Source of the DNA: Hydrangea macrophylla
Taxonomy: Eukaryota > Streptophyta > Magnoliopsida > Cornales > Hydrangeaceae
NCBI GenBank assembly: GCA_033977485.1
Contig: CM066995.1
Coordinates: 44,451,736 to 44,515,735, forward strand
Direction of reading: 5' to 3'
Length of the DNA: 64,000 nt
Each line of letters begins with the position of its first letter. The stretch's first letter is position 1. Below are positions 32,308 through 44,565 of this stretch, in pieces. Made by a program: the position numbers and the translations under genes. The notes beneath the pieces were generated by a model. The model was not told where the DNA came from and searched no databases. It saw only the letters and a program-made list of their open reading frames with translations.

Positions 32308-33952
32308 ATGTTAGTAAGAAGAGAGATGGCACAAGAATCAAACGCAAGAGAGATAGCGGAATTGAAGGCCATAGTGGAACAGCAAGCGGGTCAGATGACA
32401 AGGATGATGACCATGATGGGCACGACAGCCACCAGTCGTCGATCCTCCTCTACCTGTTAGGGAGGATGATTGGTTCGATGATCTAGAAAGAGCTGAAATG
32501 CCAAGGGTAGAAAAGGAAAGGATGGAGAAAGAAAAGACTGAGAGAGAGAAGCTGATGACCGAGAAAGTAGAAAAACTGGAAAGGGTAGTCCGAAAGTCCC
32601 ACGGAGTAGATACTTACTTGCTGGAACTGGAAGGGTTATATGAAGGGGTTTGTGAAGTATTTCCTGCAGGATTCAAAATGCCTGTATTTGATAAGTTTGA
32701 TGGAATAGGAAACCCCCGTAGCCATATCAGAATGTGTATAGGGGCTTTTAAGCCAAGTGGCTTGAGCACGACCATGATGGCTATTTTGTTTCAACAGACA
32801 TTAACTGGAGCTGCCTTATCTTGGTACCTTACATTAGAGCCTGGTAAGACCATAGTTTGGGAGGAGGTTGTTAAATCATTCATGGCCCAATACAAGTATA
32901 ATCAAGATTTGGATGTTACTGTCAGAGATTTAGAGACTACCTGACAGGGAACAAGGAATCTTTTTCTAAATATCTGAGCCGTTGGAGAGGAAAAGCAGCT
33001 AAAATGGTACAAAGGCTGACCGAGAAAGAACAAATCCGGATGTTGATGAAAAGTCTATCAAGAGAAGATGAGGTTTCAATCCATCAACACCTTTGGTGAA
33101 GTGTTCGATGTGGGAACTAGGATCGAGGTTGCGATACAAGAAGGGTTGATCAAGAGAGAGGAACCAGTAAACAAGTATAGGCGTCTGAATTACGGGACAG
33201 GAGGGGGGCATTCCGGAAGTCATTTAGGTCCTACAGATGTGAATGCATTAAGTGAACCAGAGAAGAAGTTTGATACAGCCAGGAGTTACCCGATGAGGGG
33301 ATGAGATCAGCCTTTGAGAAAGTTTTCAGACTTGGGAGTATCGTTGTCCACGGCTCTGGATAGACTACTAGCAAAGGGACACCTCCACCTATTAGAACCG
33401 CGGCCGAGACCTAACCCACCACCCCCAAATTTCAAAGCTAATCTGTACTGTAAATTCCATCTAGAGCAGGGACACTCAACTGATCGATGTTTAAGGTTGA
33501 GACATGAAATCCAAGATTTGATAGATAAGAAGATAATATCTGAACCACCCGCCAATCTGCCGAACAACACCAAGAATCCGCTCCCAAATCATCATGCAGT
33601 GTCGCCACCCAGAGTTTACTATTTGGAAAACGAAGGAAGCCCTTTTGACCCATCAACATTGATCACAAAGTTGTGGTGCCCAAGAAAGTTTTATCAGATG
33701 CCGGGGGATTTGAACATCTGCGCTTTGGATGAGCCAATGGATAGAGACAAGGGGAAAGTAACAGAAAAGGCTGCCACTGCGGATTGGTGGGCACCTGAAG
33801 TTGATAGCTCTATTTGGTACAAAGGAGACTATAGTCAGAGCGTCAATAAAGTTAAGGATGATCTTTGGTATGAAAGTGAGAAAGAAGAAGAGAATCCGGA
33901 AGTCACTAAAGCACAGGATGATCTTTGGTTTAAAGAAGGGTCAGTCATTTAA
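32308..33952 (+). pseudogene. Tat-type gypsy gag, frameshifted
   Basis: It starts at an ATG near 32308 (coiled-coil-like N-terminus EIAELKAIVEQQAGQMTRMM). A frameshift near 32440 leads into the frame of 32498. The core Gag domain includes FDKFDGIGNPRSHIRMCIGAF, FQQTLTGAALSWYLTL and EEVVKSFMAQYKYN, followed by a stop at 32942. Further frameshifts precede 33314-33952, which carries the zinc-binding stretch YCKFHLEQGHSTDRC. The product would be the capsid/nucleocapsid. At least three breaks inactivate it. Confidence 0.82.
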
Positions 33953-34129
33953 CGCGACCGGGAAGGTATTTCAAACTACACGAACTTGAGGAAGATCACC
34001 CAGGCCAGGAATTAGATAAGGAAAAAGGAAAACTGAATGAGGAAGAAGAGGAAGATAGAGTCTTAAGACAGATGAAGAAGACACAGGCGAATATTACTAT
34101 TTGGGGGTTATTAATTGCTTCCAAGCATC

Positions 34130-34935
34130 ATAGATAAACAGTCCTCGATGCTCTCAATCAGTCAGATGTCTCCATCAACATCACCCTAGAGGATCTTGTC
34201 GGCATGATCAACAAAAGATCAACTATCACCATCTTATTTATCGAAGCTGACTTGCCTCCTGGGGGACCGACTCATAATAAATCGTTGCACATCACCGTTG
34301 AGTGTCTAGGAAATTCTATGCTCGCTTATCTCGTTGACAATGGGTCTGCATTGAATGTATGCTCGTTCTGAACAGCTAAAAGGATGGGGCTTAATGAATT
34401 CACATTTATACCATCAGAGCAAAAGGTAAGGGCCTATAACAATACACAGCGAGCGGTTATGGGGATCATTTTTTCTGAATCTCTCTATTGGAACAGGGAA
34501 AAGGAGGTAGAATTTCAAATCATCAACAGTCCTGCATCGTTCAATCTGCTTCTGGGAAGGCAATGGCTGGAGAGTTTGGGTGCCATCCCGTCAACCATCC
34601 ATCAGAAAGTCATTTACATTTGGAAGAATAAAGTCTGCGATATTCTGGGAGATAGTTGGATACATGTGTCTGAGGCTTTGTCTAGTGCCCCAATTTTGGA
34701 AGTACAAGTGCAAGAGGAGGAGGCAAGCTTGGGTGGATTCGAGTTTATCAATGTGATAGAGGATAGCAAGCCAAAAGAGTTCCTATCACTTTACTTTGAT
34801 CAGTATGCAAGTCCGTTGGTAGCCAGAACAATGAGAAAGATGGGATTTTTCCCGAGGATGGGTCTGAGTAAAAAGCACCAAGGATTACCAGAATTTCTGA
34901 ACATCATCTCACAAACTCATACTCGTGGGATATGA
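34130..34935 (+). pseudogene. Tat-type aspartic protease with G-patch-like tail
   Basis: Retropepsin signature LVDNGSALNV lies near 34330, with the catalytic Asp present. A TGA follows at about 34370, and the frame resumes at 34384. FNLLLGRQWL near 34541 is the second conserved protease segment. MRKMGFFPRMGLSKKHQG near 34831 matches the glycine-rich G-patch found after the protease in this group. It cleaves the Gag-Pol precursor in intact relatives. Here it is broken. Confidence 0.8.
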
Positions 34936-34956
34936 TATCAACCGACAAGGGAAGAA

Positions 34957-35828
34957 ATGAGGAAAAAGAAAAAATCGGCCGATGCGCCAATGAAACCTTA
35001 TTCGAAAACTCTCAATGGATACTTCGTCAAGGAAGGAGAGGATTTTCCATTTTGCGGTTTCCCAGAGCCATGGTTGGATAAAGTGGAAAAATGTATGAAG
35101 CCAGGATTTGAGATTTTCTTTGCACATGACTTCTCTGACTATGAGGACCCTTACCTGCAAATGCCTGCAAAATCCACCACCGTTCAGGATTTGGTGTGTA
35201 CTCTAGATGGCTTGGCAATGAAAGACCTGCTAGAAGAAGAACACAGAGGAATCAGAAAGAGTAGTTCTATGGAGGTTATGAATGAAGATGGGAAAAGCAG
35301 AAATGAAGAAGAAAACAAGGAATAAGCAAAAGGGGAGAAGTCTGAACATGAAGAAGAACTAGAGGAAGAAGAAATGGTGAAAGTTACTCGGACAGAGGAT
35401 CGGGAGGATCATTTCATCACTGATTTGAGTCTAGTGATAGGTATCCCCCTCACCCAAAGTCTGTATTGGTCCAAATGAGGCGTCTTTCAATTTCTATGTC
35501 TGTTGTAATCGCTCCCAAGAAAGTTAATGAGAATATGACTAATTCTGCTTACTTGACTGTGCATAATAATAACTGTGATGCATGTGATGAATGTAGTGAA
35601 ATAACAAATGAATTGCAAAAATCAATTGAAAAAGAAAGTGAATTTGCATGTAAAATCATAGAAGGCACTTTAACGATTAATTTGGGAAATGACAATAATC
35701 CACAAAATGTTTCTATTAGCGCCACACTTAGTAATGAGGAAAGCAAAGAGCTAATCAATCTATTAAATGAATTCAAAGATGTCTTTGCATGGTCTTATGA
35801 TGATATGCCAGGAATTGATCCAGAATAG
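34957..35828 (+). pseudogene. gypsy pol, protease-RT linker
   Basis: Acidic, low-complexity polyprotein linker lies in two frames (34957-35325 and 35466-35828). The second ends FAWSYDDMPGIDPE, the segment that comes just before RT in Tat elements. A break at 35826 separates it from RT. Confidence 0.65.
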
Positions 35829-36976
35829 TCCAACATCATATCCCTCTCTTCCCAAACTCAAAATCCGTAAAACAAAAATTGAGGCAAATGAGGCCTGAAT
35901 GGGCGCTAAAAGTGAAGGAGGAAGTTGAAAAGCAGTTAGGAGTTAGATTCTTGATTGTCACCGAGTATCCAGAATGGGTCGCTAACATTGTACCAGTCCC
36001 AAAAAAGGATGGTCGTGTTAGGGTTTGTGTGGATTTTTGAGATCTGAACAAGGCTAGCCCTAAGGACGATTTCCCTTTACCCCACATTGATGTGTTAGTA
36101 GACAATACTGCAGGACACGAACTTCTATCTTTCATAGATGGGTTCTCAGGGTATAATCAGATTTTAATGGCGCCAAAAGATAGGGAAAAGACTACCTTTA
36201 TCACACCCTGGGGGACTTATTGTTATAGAGTTATGCCATTTGGGCATAAGAACGCGGGAGCAACTTATTAAAGAGCTACCACCACCCTACTGCATGACAT
36301 GATCCATAAAGAAGTGGAGGTGTATGTGGATGACATGATAGTAAAGTCCAAAGAGAGGAAAGGGCACTTAAGGGCTTTAAGGAAATTCTTTGAGAGATTA
36401 AGAAAATTCAGAATGAGATTAAACCTGCAGAAATGTACTTTTGGGGTCACCACAGGGAAATTGTCGGGGTTTCTGATTACACAGAGGGGGATTGAGGTAG
36501 ATCTGACCAAAATTCAAGCCATAACTGAAATACCGTCACCCAAAAATGAGAAGGAGTTGAGGGGATTCTTAGGAAGAATACAGTTCATTAGTCGCTTTAT
36601 ATCCAAACTCACCATGACCTGTGATCCGTTATTCAAATTGTTGAGAAAAGGGGAAAAGTTTGAATGGGATAGCCAATGCCAAAAAGCCTTCAAAAGGATC
36701 AAAACCTACCTTCAAAACCCACCTGTCCTGTCACCTCCCAAACCCGGTAAGCCTTTATTGCTATACCTATCTATAACCGAGAACTCAATGGGGTGCATGC
36801 TGGCCCAGGAAGAGGAAGAGGGGTGTGTAGAGAAAGCAATATACTACCTAAGTAAGAGGATGACTGGGTATGAGTTAAACTATTCGCCGTTCGAGAAAGC
36901 CTGTTGGGCATTGGTGTGGTGTACCCATTGCCTTAGGCATTACATGTTAGCCTTCCCTGTTACCCTAATATCTTGA
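35829..36976 (+). pseudogene. gypsy reverse transcriptase and RNase H
   Basis: RT motifs in order: VPVPKKDGRVRVCVDF near 35995, DLNKASPKDDFPLP, LLSFIDGFSGYNQI near 36121 (first catalytic Asp), TPWGTYCYRVMPFG, then VYVDDMIVKS near 36320 (catalytic Asp pair). RNase H follows (LLLYLSITENSMG, AIYYLSKRMTGYE). Stops fall at about 36038 and 36268, and a stop at 36974-36976 ends the frame. The frame from 36299 is open for 225 codons, but the enzyme is not intact. Confidence 0.88.
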
Positions 36977-37530
36977 ATGGACCCACTCAAATACCTCTTC
37001 AAAAAACCCGCCTTAACCAGTAGGATTTCTCGTTGGACCATGATGCTAGCCGAATTCGATATCAAATATGTCACTTCTAAATCTGTCAAAGGGAGAGCCG
37101 TCGCCGAATACCTAGCCGACCTTGCCATAGAATACGAAGAAAGGGGAGAATTTAAGTTTCCTGATGAGGGGGTATTGGAGGTGAAGGAGAACCTGTGGAA
37201 AATGTACTTTGATGGGGCAGCCAATCAGATAGAGTACGGGGTTGGAATCATCCTCATATCACCTAATGGGGCCTCCACCCCTTAGGCCGTTAAGCTTAAG
37301 TATAATTCAACCAACAACATGGCGGAATATGAAGCCTGTATAATTGGGATAGAAGCAGCCTTGTCCTTAAGAATTGAGAAGATCGATGTTTTCGGGGACT
37401 CTAATATAATAATATCACAAGTGAGGGGTGGTTGGAAAATAAAGCATGAGAAATTGAGGCCTTACCACAAATACTTGGAAAGCCTGATTCAAAAAGATTT
37501 TATTCTACTACCTACCCCACGAAGAAAACC
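36977..37530 (+). pseudogene. second (archaeal-type) RNase H of the Tat element
   Basis: WKMYFDGAAN near 37196 carries the first catalytic Asp. GVGIILISPNGA follows, then NMAEYEACIIGIEAAL near 37316 (catalytic Glu) and VFGDSNIIISQV near 37388 (Asp). A stop at 37283-37285 and a frameshift near 37500 disrupt it. This extra domain places the element in the Tat group. Confidence 0.85.
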
Positions 37531-37532
37531 AA

Positions 37533-38963
37533 TTGGCCGATTCCCTAGCAACCCTGGCCTCAATGATCCAAATCCCCATAGGAATCTCCATGATCCCTTT
37601 ATCCATAGAAGAAAGAACCCAACCCTCGTATGAAACGATTGTCGCCATCGAAAAAGGAGAAGAGGTCGAGATACCATGGTATATAGATGTTTGGAGCTTT
37701 ATTGAGAAGGGAGAATATCCCGAGGGAGCTTCGGAGAAGGATAAGAAAGCGATTCGGAGGTTTTCGGCTCAATTCGTAATCTATGTAGGTAAGTTGTGGA
37801 AGAAGTCCTACACTGGACATAACTTAGAATGTCTATATGGAAGGGAAGAGAGAAAAATGATGGAAGAAGTACATGAAGAAGTCTGCGGACCCCACATGAA
37901 TGGACACATGTTGGCCAAAAAGATAATTTGGCAGGGATACTATTGGACGACTTTGGATAAAGATTGTTGTGAGTACTTTAGGAAATGCCATAAATGCCAA
38001 ATTCATGCAAACCCAATGCATACTCCACCTTCCCAACTTTATAGCATGACCACCCCCTAGTCGTTCTCTGTGTGGGGTATTGATATCATCGGTGAAGTAG
38101 TCCCAACAGCTTCAAATGGGCACCAGTACATAATCGTGGCGATAGACTACTTCACCAAATGGGTAGAGGCTACATCATATGCAACTCTGAAAGCCAAGGA
38201 TGTGGTGAATTTCATCGAGAAGAACATAGTCTGCAGTACGGGGTTCCAAATGAGCTTATTTCTGACCATGGTAGTCATTTTCAGGGAGAAGTTATCCCAC
38301 TCCTAGAGAAGTATAGGATTACCAACCATCAATCCTCACCGTACAGACCCCAGATGAATGGAGTAGTAGAAGCCGCAAACAAGAATGTGAAGGAAATCCT
38401 GGGGAAAATGACAGATACATACAGAAATTGGCATGAGAAGTTACCATTTGCTTTGTGGGGATATCAAACTTCCGTAAGAACTTCAACGGGGGCTACACCG
38501 TATTGATTAGTCTATAGGATGGAGGCTGTTCTTCCAGTTGAGGTCGAAATACCATCTTAGAGAGTGTTGGCAGAGTGCGAGGTAACCAAACTTGAGTGGC
38601 AACGAGGGAGATATGAGGAATTGATGTTACTTGATGAAAAGAGATTGGCTACTATAAATCACACTCGGGGATATTAGAAAAGGATAGCTCGTGCTTTAAA
38701 CAAGAAGGTTCGCCCAAGGAAGCTTGCTGAGGGCGACCTGGTCCTCAAAGAACTTAAAGCGCCTATTTATGACCTCCGAGGAAAATTCAAACCCAACTGG
38801 GTCGGACCATATATTGTCAAGACACTTCTCTCCAGAGGAGCTGCCTATCTCATGGAACTAGATGGAGTTGAGTTTAAACAACCAATCAACCTCGATCGCC
38901 TCAAGAAATATTTTGCTCGAAATCTTATCCTTTCAAAACCTCTAGAGTTGATGAACTACGCTT
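37533..38963 (+). pseudogene. gypsy integrase and C-terminal domain
   Basis: HHCC zinc finger: HEEVCGPHMNGH near 37870, then CHKCQIHA near 37985. Catalytic core: WGIDIIGEV near 38073 (Asp), LISDHGSHFQ near 38251 in a different frame (Asp), and GVVEAANKNV near 38359 (Glu). The C-terminal part (LAEGDLVLKELKAP, GPYIVKTLLSRGAAYLMELDG) follows. Breaks: stop at 38058-38060, frameshift near 38250, stops near 38504 and 38558, and a TAG near 38675. Confidence 0.87.
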
Positions 38964-39826
38964 AACCTAACTCTCGTTAGGGGATACGTAAGCAACTCGC
39001 TCGGTTCGGTCACAAAATTACCTAAAAAGCACTTTCCTTCTAGCTTCAGCTGAACTACTATAGACTTGATACCCATTCAGGGATAAGTAGGCGGGCTCAC
39101 AAGGCCCTTGGTCCAAATAAAGCCCAAACTCTTGATGAAATTAACGTCTTGAGTTTCACCATGCTAAACTAGGGGCAAACTTGCGTTTGCCCGGGGCCAC
39201 ATCTAAGCCCCAAAACCAGGGGAAAACTTCGTTTGCTATCCGATGAACCCAGATAAAGTCTAAACCCATCTCTGGATCTACTGGCTATCAAAATAGGTAT
39301 TATGCAAAAACAAATGAGAATTCGTGAAATAGAAGGATTAAAACCAATCAAGACTCATGACAAAGTAATGAAAGCCAAAAGAGACATTAAGAGGAGAATT
39401 GTTCATAACCTAAAGAGATTGGGAGAGTGTCAACCTTGATTTAACTTGATTAGAACATTTTCAAAATATAAGAAAAATCTTTTTGAAAATTGAAAATACA
39501 TCACAAAATAAAAGCGCAGTAAGAGTCAAGTAGGATTTATTAGAAGTTTTAGAATCTTGTTTTTTTCCCTTTTGTTTGTCTAGAAGCTATTTTTCAACCA
39601 AAATATGAATCTCAAGAAGGTACTCAGTGGTCGTAACAATTGAAACATGGATCCTCTGAAAGGGAGCCGACACTCTGCCATGCCAAGCCTCGGCAAACCT
39701 CATGGTAGAAGGGCATAAGACAGGACTCCTCGAAAAATCAGCAGTAATAGCGTCTGGGAAATCCTGGAGCAAGCTGAACTGGCGGACCACCCGACTGGGG
39801 ACGTAAAAGGTGGTGACTTACTGACC
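38964..39826 (+). other. 3' untranslated region of the Tat-type element
   Basis: Non-coding sequence runs from the end of the integrase frame to the truncated 3' LTR. GGGGCAAACTTGCGTTTGCCC near 39173 is a short inverted repeat. The polypurine tract and LTR start that should lie here are missing. Confidence 0.55.
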
Positions 39827-41482
39827 AGAACCATAGATTAAGTTTTATTCAAAATATGAACACTAATCTAACAATGGTGCAGTGAAACATTAAACCTACT
39901 GTGATCAAAGTTTTTTCATAAAATCATGATCTATTAGAATGGGATGAGACCAATTGGAGGATGTTCATGACTCATTTAAGTACCTCTGTGGTTTTTTTTT
40001 TTTATGGAATTCCATATTTAAGATGGCTTGGTCTTATGATATCAAAGCAAGCAACTCTCTGTCCAAAATTCCAGAACAGTAAGTCCATTTTAAAATCAAT
40101 AAATCAGAACATTAATCGAACTTTCTTGACCTAAAATAATTTTTTCTAGGTATTTAAATGTGTTAGGAAGATATCCTAAAAATATCTAAGTTTTCCTCAT
40201 TTGTTTGCTATTTTTAGAAAATCACACAAAATCTCTGGACAGAGAGTTGAAAATTCCTGAGTGATGCGTAGTGTTTTCTTCATTCCCGGAGATCTAACTA
40301 TTTAAACCTTGATTTTCTTTTTGGGTTAGAAACTAGACTCACAGAGGAATATCATATCCAAAAATCACTGAGATCCAACGGTTGGAAGTATGGTTTTCTT
40401 AGCTTTGAAAGTCTGGTCTGCTCTCTGTAATTCATAAAAAAACTGTCTTTGTTTTGTCTAATCTCATTGATTTTAACTTAAATGGATTCTTAATGTCTTG
40501 GGGACCTAAATCATGTTTTGAATAATGATAATTAAGTTTAAATCCAGAGGCTAAGTGATCCAAGTTAGTGAATATTTCACAACATATCCTTATACACATC
40601 CATGCAATCATTCATGTATATTGATGCTTGTATTTAGGGTTTGGTTCTAAGTTATTTTGCTCCTACTTTAACCTAATTGTGAATTTCTTGTAATCATGTT
40701 GGGATCATGCTACCTTTATATGGACATTGCATTGGCTCCTAGTTGAGACTTGCATATCTATAGAGGTGATATATTTCAACTAATTAGAAGGAATCCATAA
40801 ATAGGTCAATTCTTGTCATGCTTGATAGATTTAAGCTAAAGGTTTAGGATTGATTATTTGATAACATATTTTGTTTGAAGCATGTGGAATAACCCTTTGT
40901 TTTGTAGCGCTTTTGAGGTACAACTTCTCAACCCCTCTCTAGTTATTTATCTCTTGATTTTATTAATTTTTGACTTCATGCGCGACACCTTAGACTAGGT
41001 ATTGCCTTAAGTGTATATTTGGATTAGAGACTCTTTTTCTAGTATTTTCTTTTATTTGTGTGCATTACACGTTTCTATTTCACGATGGGACCCCGGGTAA
41101 GTTCGTTTGTTCCCTATTGCACATCATTTTGCTTGCTAATTGAATTACATGGTTTATAAATGATATTTTACCGTTAGCAATCTTACACCCTTTTTGACAT
41201 GCTTTTTGTAATGTATATGTATACATGTATTAGTTGAGGGCATGCTTAGATTAATAATTCGATTAAAAGGATGTCGAGTAGAGGCCTATCACAAGCTAGG
41301 ATGGGTGTTTTAGCCTGCCGGGCTCCTTCCCCTTTCATTCCATAATTCCCGGACCCAGTTTATCTTTGGTTTCGCAAAAGAACGGTTTGCTTTTAAAATG
41401 GTTTCTTAATTTTTCCTTCAAAAATTAAGTGGTGACTCTTTGTCTTTGATTTGAAATTTGAAATTTGAAATTAAGTGGTGAC
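39827..41482 (+). repeat. 3' LTR of the Tat-type element, both ends missing
   Basis: It matches 29313 to about 30945 of the 5' LTR with many small differences. The first about 1.67 kb of the LTR, including its promoter, is absent, and so is the last about 40 bp. Confidence 0.85.
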
Positions 41483-42070
41483 TCTTTATCTTCTGTCCTC
41501 GAGGGATGATGCAGGGTTCTCGGGGAATCTCTTTTCTTGATCGAAAACTAGGACCCGACTCTTAATCTCTCACGGTTGATCAAATCTTGCGGTGCTCAAT
41601 CCAAGAGGGCCTGTCGGGGCCTCCGGGAGCCGGTATCTTTCTGCTTCTGTCCTCGGGGGATGATGCAGGGTTCTCGGGGAATCTCTTTTTCTATTTTTCG
41701 GTGCCTTGACCAGAATCCAGGATTCGTTCTTGGAACTCTCGTGTTTGATCAAAATTTACGACGGTTGTTCTGAAATAGCCGATTCGGGTCCTCGGGAGTC
41801 AATGTTTCCCAGTTTCTGTCTGCCGGAGGTAGTTCTGACAACTTTTAGCCTGCTTGGGGTAAAACCTTACAAATCTTGACCGGAATGGGCAACTAGGGCT
41901 GATCGGGGCCAAAAATAGGCTGAAAAAGGCCAAAACAGGTCAAAACGGAGCGAAACGAAGCAAAACAGAGCGAAGCGGGGCCCGCAGGGAGCAGTACCGA
42001 GGCGGCACTGGGCCATTGCCGCGGCGGCAGTTTGCCAGTACTGCAGCGGCACTGGGTGGCCGGACTTCAT
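41483..42070 (+). repeat. direct repeats upstream of the PMD gene
   Basis: CTTCTGTCCTCG(A/G)GGGATGA followed by TGCAGGGTTCTCGGGGAATCTC occurs near 41491 and 41644, a period of about 153 bp. Both copies end near TTTGATCAAA. Further right, GCGGCACTGGG words and a GCAGTAC/GTACTGC inverted pair lie at 41990-42055. It may be promoter or 5'UTR sequence of the PMD gene. Confidence 0.6.
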
Positions 42071-42929
42071 CTTTGTCTATCTCGGGTTTTTGAGCTTTTG
42101 AAGCTCATTCTTGGCCATTTTGGGGTGTTTTTGGAGCCAAAAATTGTCAAAACGCAGCTTGTGCGCGCTCAGGTGAGTAATCCTACCCTGTAGTTGGAAT
42201 TTTGATTGGTGTTTTGGTTTGCTCAATTTTGCAAGAAGAAAGTTTAACTTTGACTTCCATTTTCTTTGTAGATCCATGGCTTCGAGCTCGAGGAGACCGT
42301 CTAAGAAAGCCAAGGAACGGATGAAAGCCGAGATGCAAACCCCGGACTTGATTTTACGGGACCCCCAACATCATCTTTCGGCCGCGGCTCTAGCGAAACC
42401 TTCGACATTTTAGGACTATTTCCATGTATTGTGCTAGTTTTGTGAGCCGTAGCGTGCACCTAGAGATCGTTAGAAGTTCGATTTGTGCTCAAATGTTGAT
42501 TTTGCGAATTTGGACCTCGGGTCGTGAATAGTGGTTTTGTGCATCGCTTTTGTCATCTCTGGTATGTGCAGGTGCCGGAAGTAGCATTGAAGGGCCACGG
42601 TAGCCTCGCTCATGCTTTCCTGTGGTATACTCAACTCTCGCCCACCGTCAAGAGGATGGTCGATGACGCGGGTTCGGAGGCTTTGTCCGTCTGGTTTCGA
42701 AGAGCAGCAATGATTTGGCACACTTTTATGCTTTGGCTGAGAGGTGGTGGGACACCACCAATACTTTCCACCTGCCGTTCGGCGAGATGACCATGACGCC
42801 CTTTGACTTCTCTATGATTACTGGTTTGAGGGTAGGCGGTAAACGCCTAATTCTGGATTATTTCTATGAGATCGACCCTGAGGCTGTAGAGATGTTGATT
42901 GGGGCTGTTCCCCCCAATTTGGAGAGGCA

Positions 42930-42934
42930 CTGGT
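42930..42934 (+). other. target-site duplication CTGGT, left copy
   Basis: CTGGT directly precedes the 5' LTR. The matching copy is at 51558-51562. Confidence 0.9.
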
Positions 42935-43942
42935 TGTTGGGTTTGTGCCCTCAAACCATTACTTTATGTATGAGACATTAGCATTATAATATATGGATAT
43001 CAGCTTTACATTTCATTGTGTATGTTTCTTTCATGAGATGATTGTTTTATCCTTAAGTATCATAGTAAGCAATTCGTGTGTGTATGAGATACACACAAGT
43101 GAGATACGAATTACTATTCTTTGATACTTAGAGTATGTCACAGTGGATGATGAGACTGGATACCTCATCAGGTCTACACTGTAGCATAATTAACTACCAT
43201 TGGATGGAGTGATTAATCTCAATCACTAGAGTGTAGCTCTTAGTTGATATGCTAGTGCTTATAGTGCATTGACGGACCTGAGCTTTCCTATTGACGCTTA
43301 AGGCTGTCAACAGTCAATAGGAACTCATAACTTGTATAAGGTACGTGTTCTCAATCTTGAGATGATTATGAACACAGACTATGGATATGGCTGCTTTGAC
43401 TTACCAATCAGTGAGGTCTATAGAAGATCAACACCTGGGTATCTTGGGTATGTCATGTCCATAGGGTTGTGAACATATATTGTCAAGATAGAATCTACCC
43501 TCTGATTCAGAGTAAGCATTCCCTTGAGAATGTCACCAAGTTGATTACTGAGTACTGCAGTCTTGTTGATAAGAGTTATCAACATGTTTGGTAATCATGA
43601 GTAGTGAATGGGACTCAAGGAATACAAGAAATAATCATGATTCAGGTTGACAGTAACAGTTATCTGACTACCTGAATATGATTACGAATGCTGACGGTAG
43701 AGGGACATTAGTACACCATACAAGTCTAGTTATCGCTTCGGATATGTTCTTTTGCGTTGGAGTTCAGTTATCGTTTTATAGTGGAATAAACGTTAACTGA
43801 CCAGTTAGTTAGTTTGCTGATCAAAGAGTTTGGTCATGGTAATTAACAAACTGGTCTGAGCCAACAATAAAGAGCCTAGGAGGTCCCACTCTTAGCTCCG
43901 CTAGGATGCTTGGAAAGACACTTGAGGAAGCTGTTAAGACAG

Positions 43943-44020
43943 GTTCGATCGATCGAAACGAGTTCGATCGATTGAAGTCAGAAGGTTCGAGCGATCGAAG
44001 TCACTTCGATCGATCGAAGT
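43943..44020 (+). repeat. TTCGATCGATCGAA array in U3
   Basis: Four copies of the 14-bp palindrome (one with T for C, one TTCGAGCGATCGAA) at about 20-bp spacing. The last ends about 20 bp before the TATA box. The 3' LTR has the identical array at 51105-51182. Confidence 0.9.
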
Positions 44021-44040
44021 CTAGGTCGGTTCTGGAAATC

Positions 44041-44048
44041 TATAAATA
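44041..44048 (+). promoter_or_regulatory. TATA box of the young copia 5' LTR
   Basis: TATAAATAGGGCAGC sits directly downstream of the palindrome array. It would drive the genomic RNA. Confidence 0.75.
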
Positions 44049-44397
44049 GGGCAGCTGCGTTCTGGAAGTAAGTGATCGTCGTTTTTATACGCAGAAGCTG
44101 CAGAAACTATCATAGTCTTCCCAAAACCTTCCTATCCTCTCTATTAGGGTTCCCACCAACCCTAGTCTTTCCGGCAGGCATCCGCAGGAGTCATAAGGGT
44201 GAAGATCATCTAGTGGAGGCTGCAGAAAGTTAAAGTTTCAGAATTGGGTTCAAGACACTAAGGTATAATTCTTGCACCCCCTTGTACGCATCTATGGAAT
44301 TGACGAGTAGTAGATCCTGGAATACCAAAAGTTTTATAACTTAACCTATTTCCGCTGCGCGTTTAAACTCTAACTTTAAACCACTTTTTCCTTCAAT

Positions 44398-44410
44398 TGG
44401 TATCAGAGCC
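44398..44410 (+). other. primer-binding site, initiator tRNA-Met type
   Basis: TGGTATCAGAGCC lies two bases after the 5' LTR. Confidence 0.92.
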
Positions 44411-44565
44411 TCGCTCGTTTGGATCTATAGATGCGTTTTTGGAACCCTAGTTTTGATTTGCATGTTTATTTTAGAACTGTTTTCGAAACTGCATCGTCAC
44501 AGATCTGTTTCTGCAGTGTTATCGTAGCAGAATACAAAACTGTGATTGCATAGGATGCAAGGTGG

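Larger units (their letters stand above)
27642..41482 (+). mobile_element. Ty3/gypsy element of the Tat lineage, defective
   Basis: A 5' LTR (27642-30990), primer site, gag, protease with a G-patch-like tail, RT, RNase H, a second (archaeal-type) RNase H and integrase are followed by a 3' LTR missing its first half. The extra RNase H between the first RNase H and integrase is the diagnostic trait of the Tat group (Ogre/Retand relatives). Every domain has stops or frameshifts. The 3' LTR is truncated at both sides, so the TSD cannot be checked. It was inserted into the reversed LTR fragment on its left. Confidence 0.9.
42935..44395 (+). repeat. 5' LTR of the young copia element
   Basis: It runs from TGTTGGGTTTGTGCC to CCACTTTTTCCTTCA. 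U3 is about 1.1 kb, with a palindrome array (43943-44020) and TATA box (44041). Confidence 0.95.
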
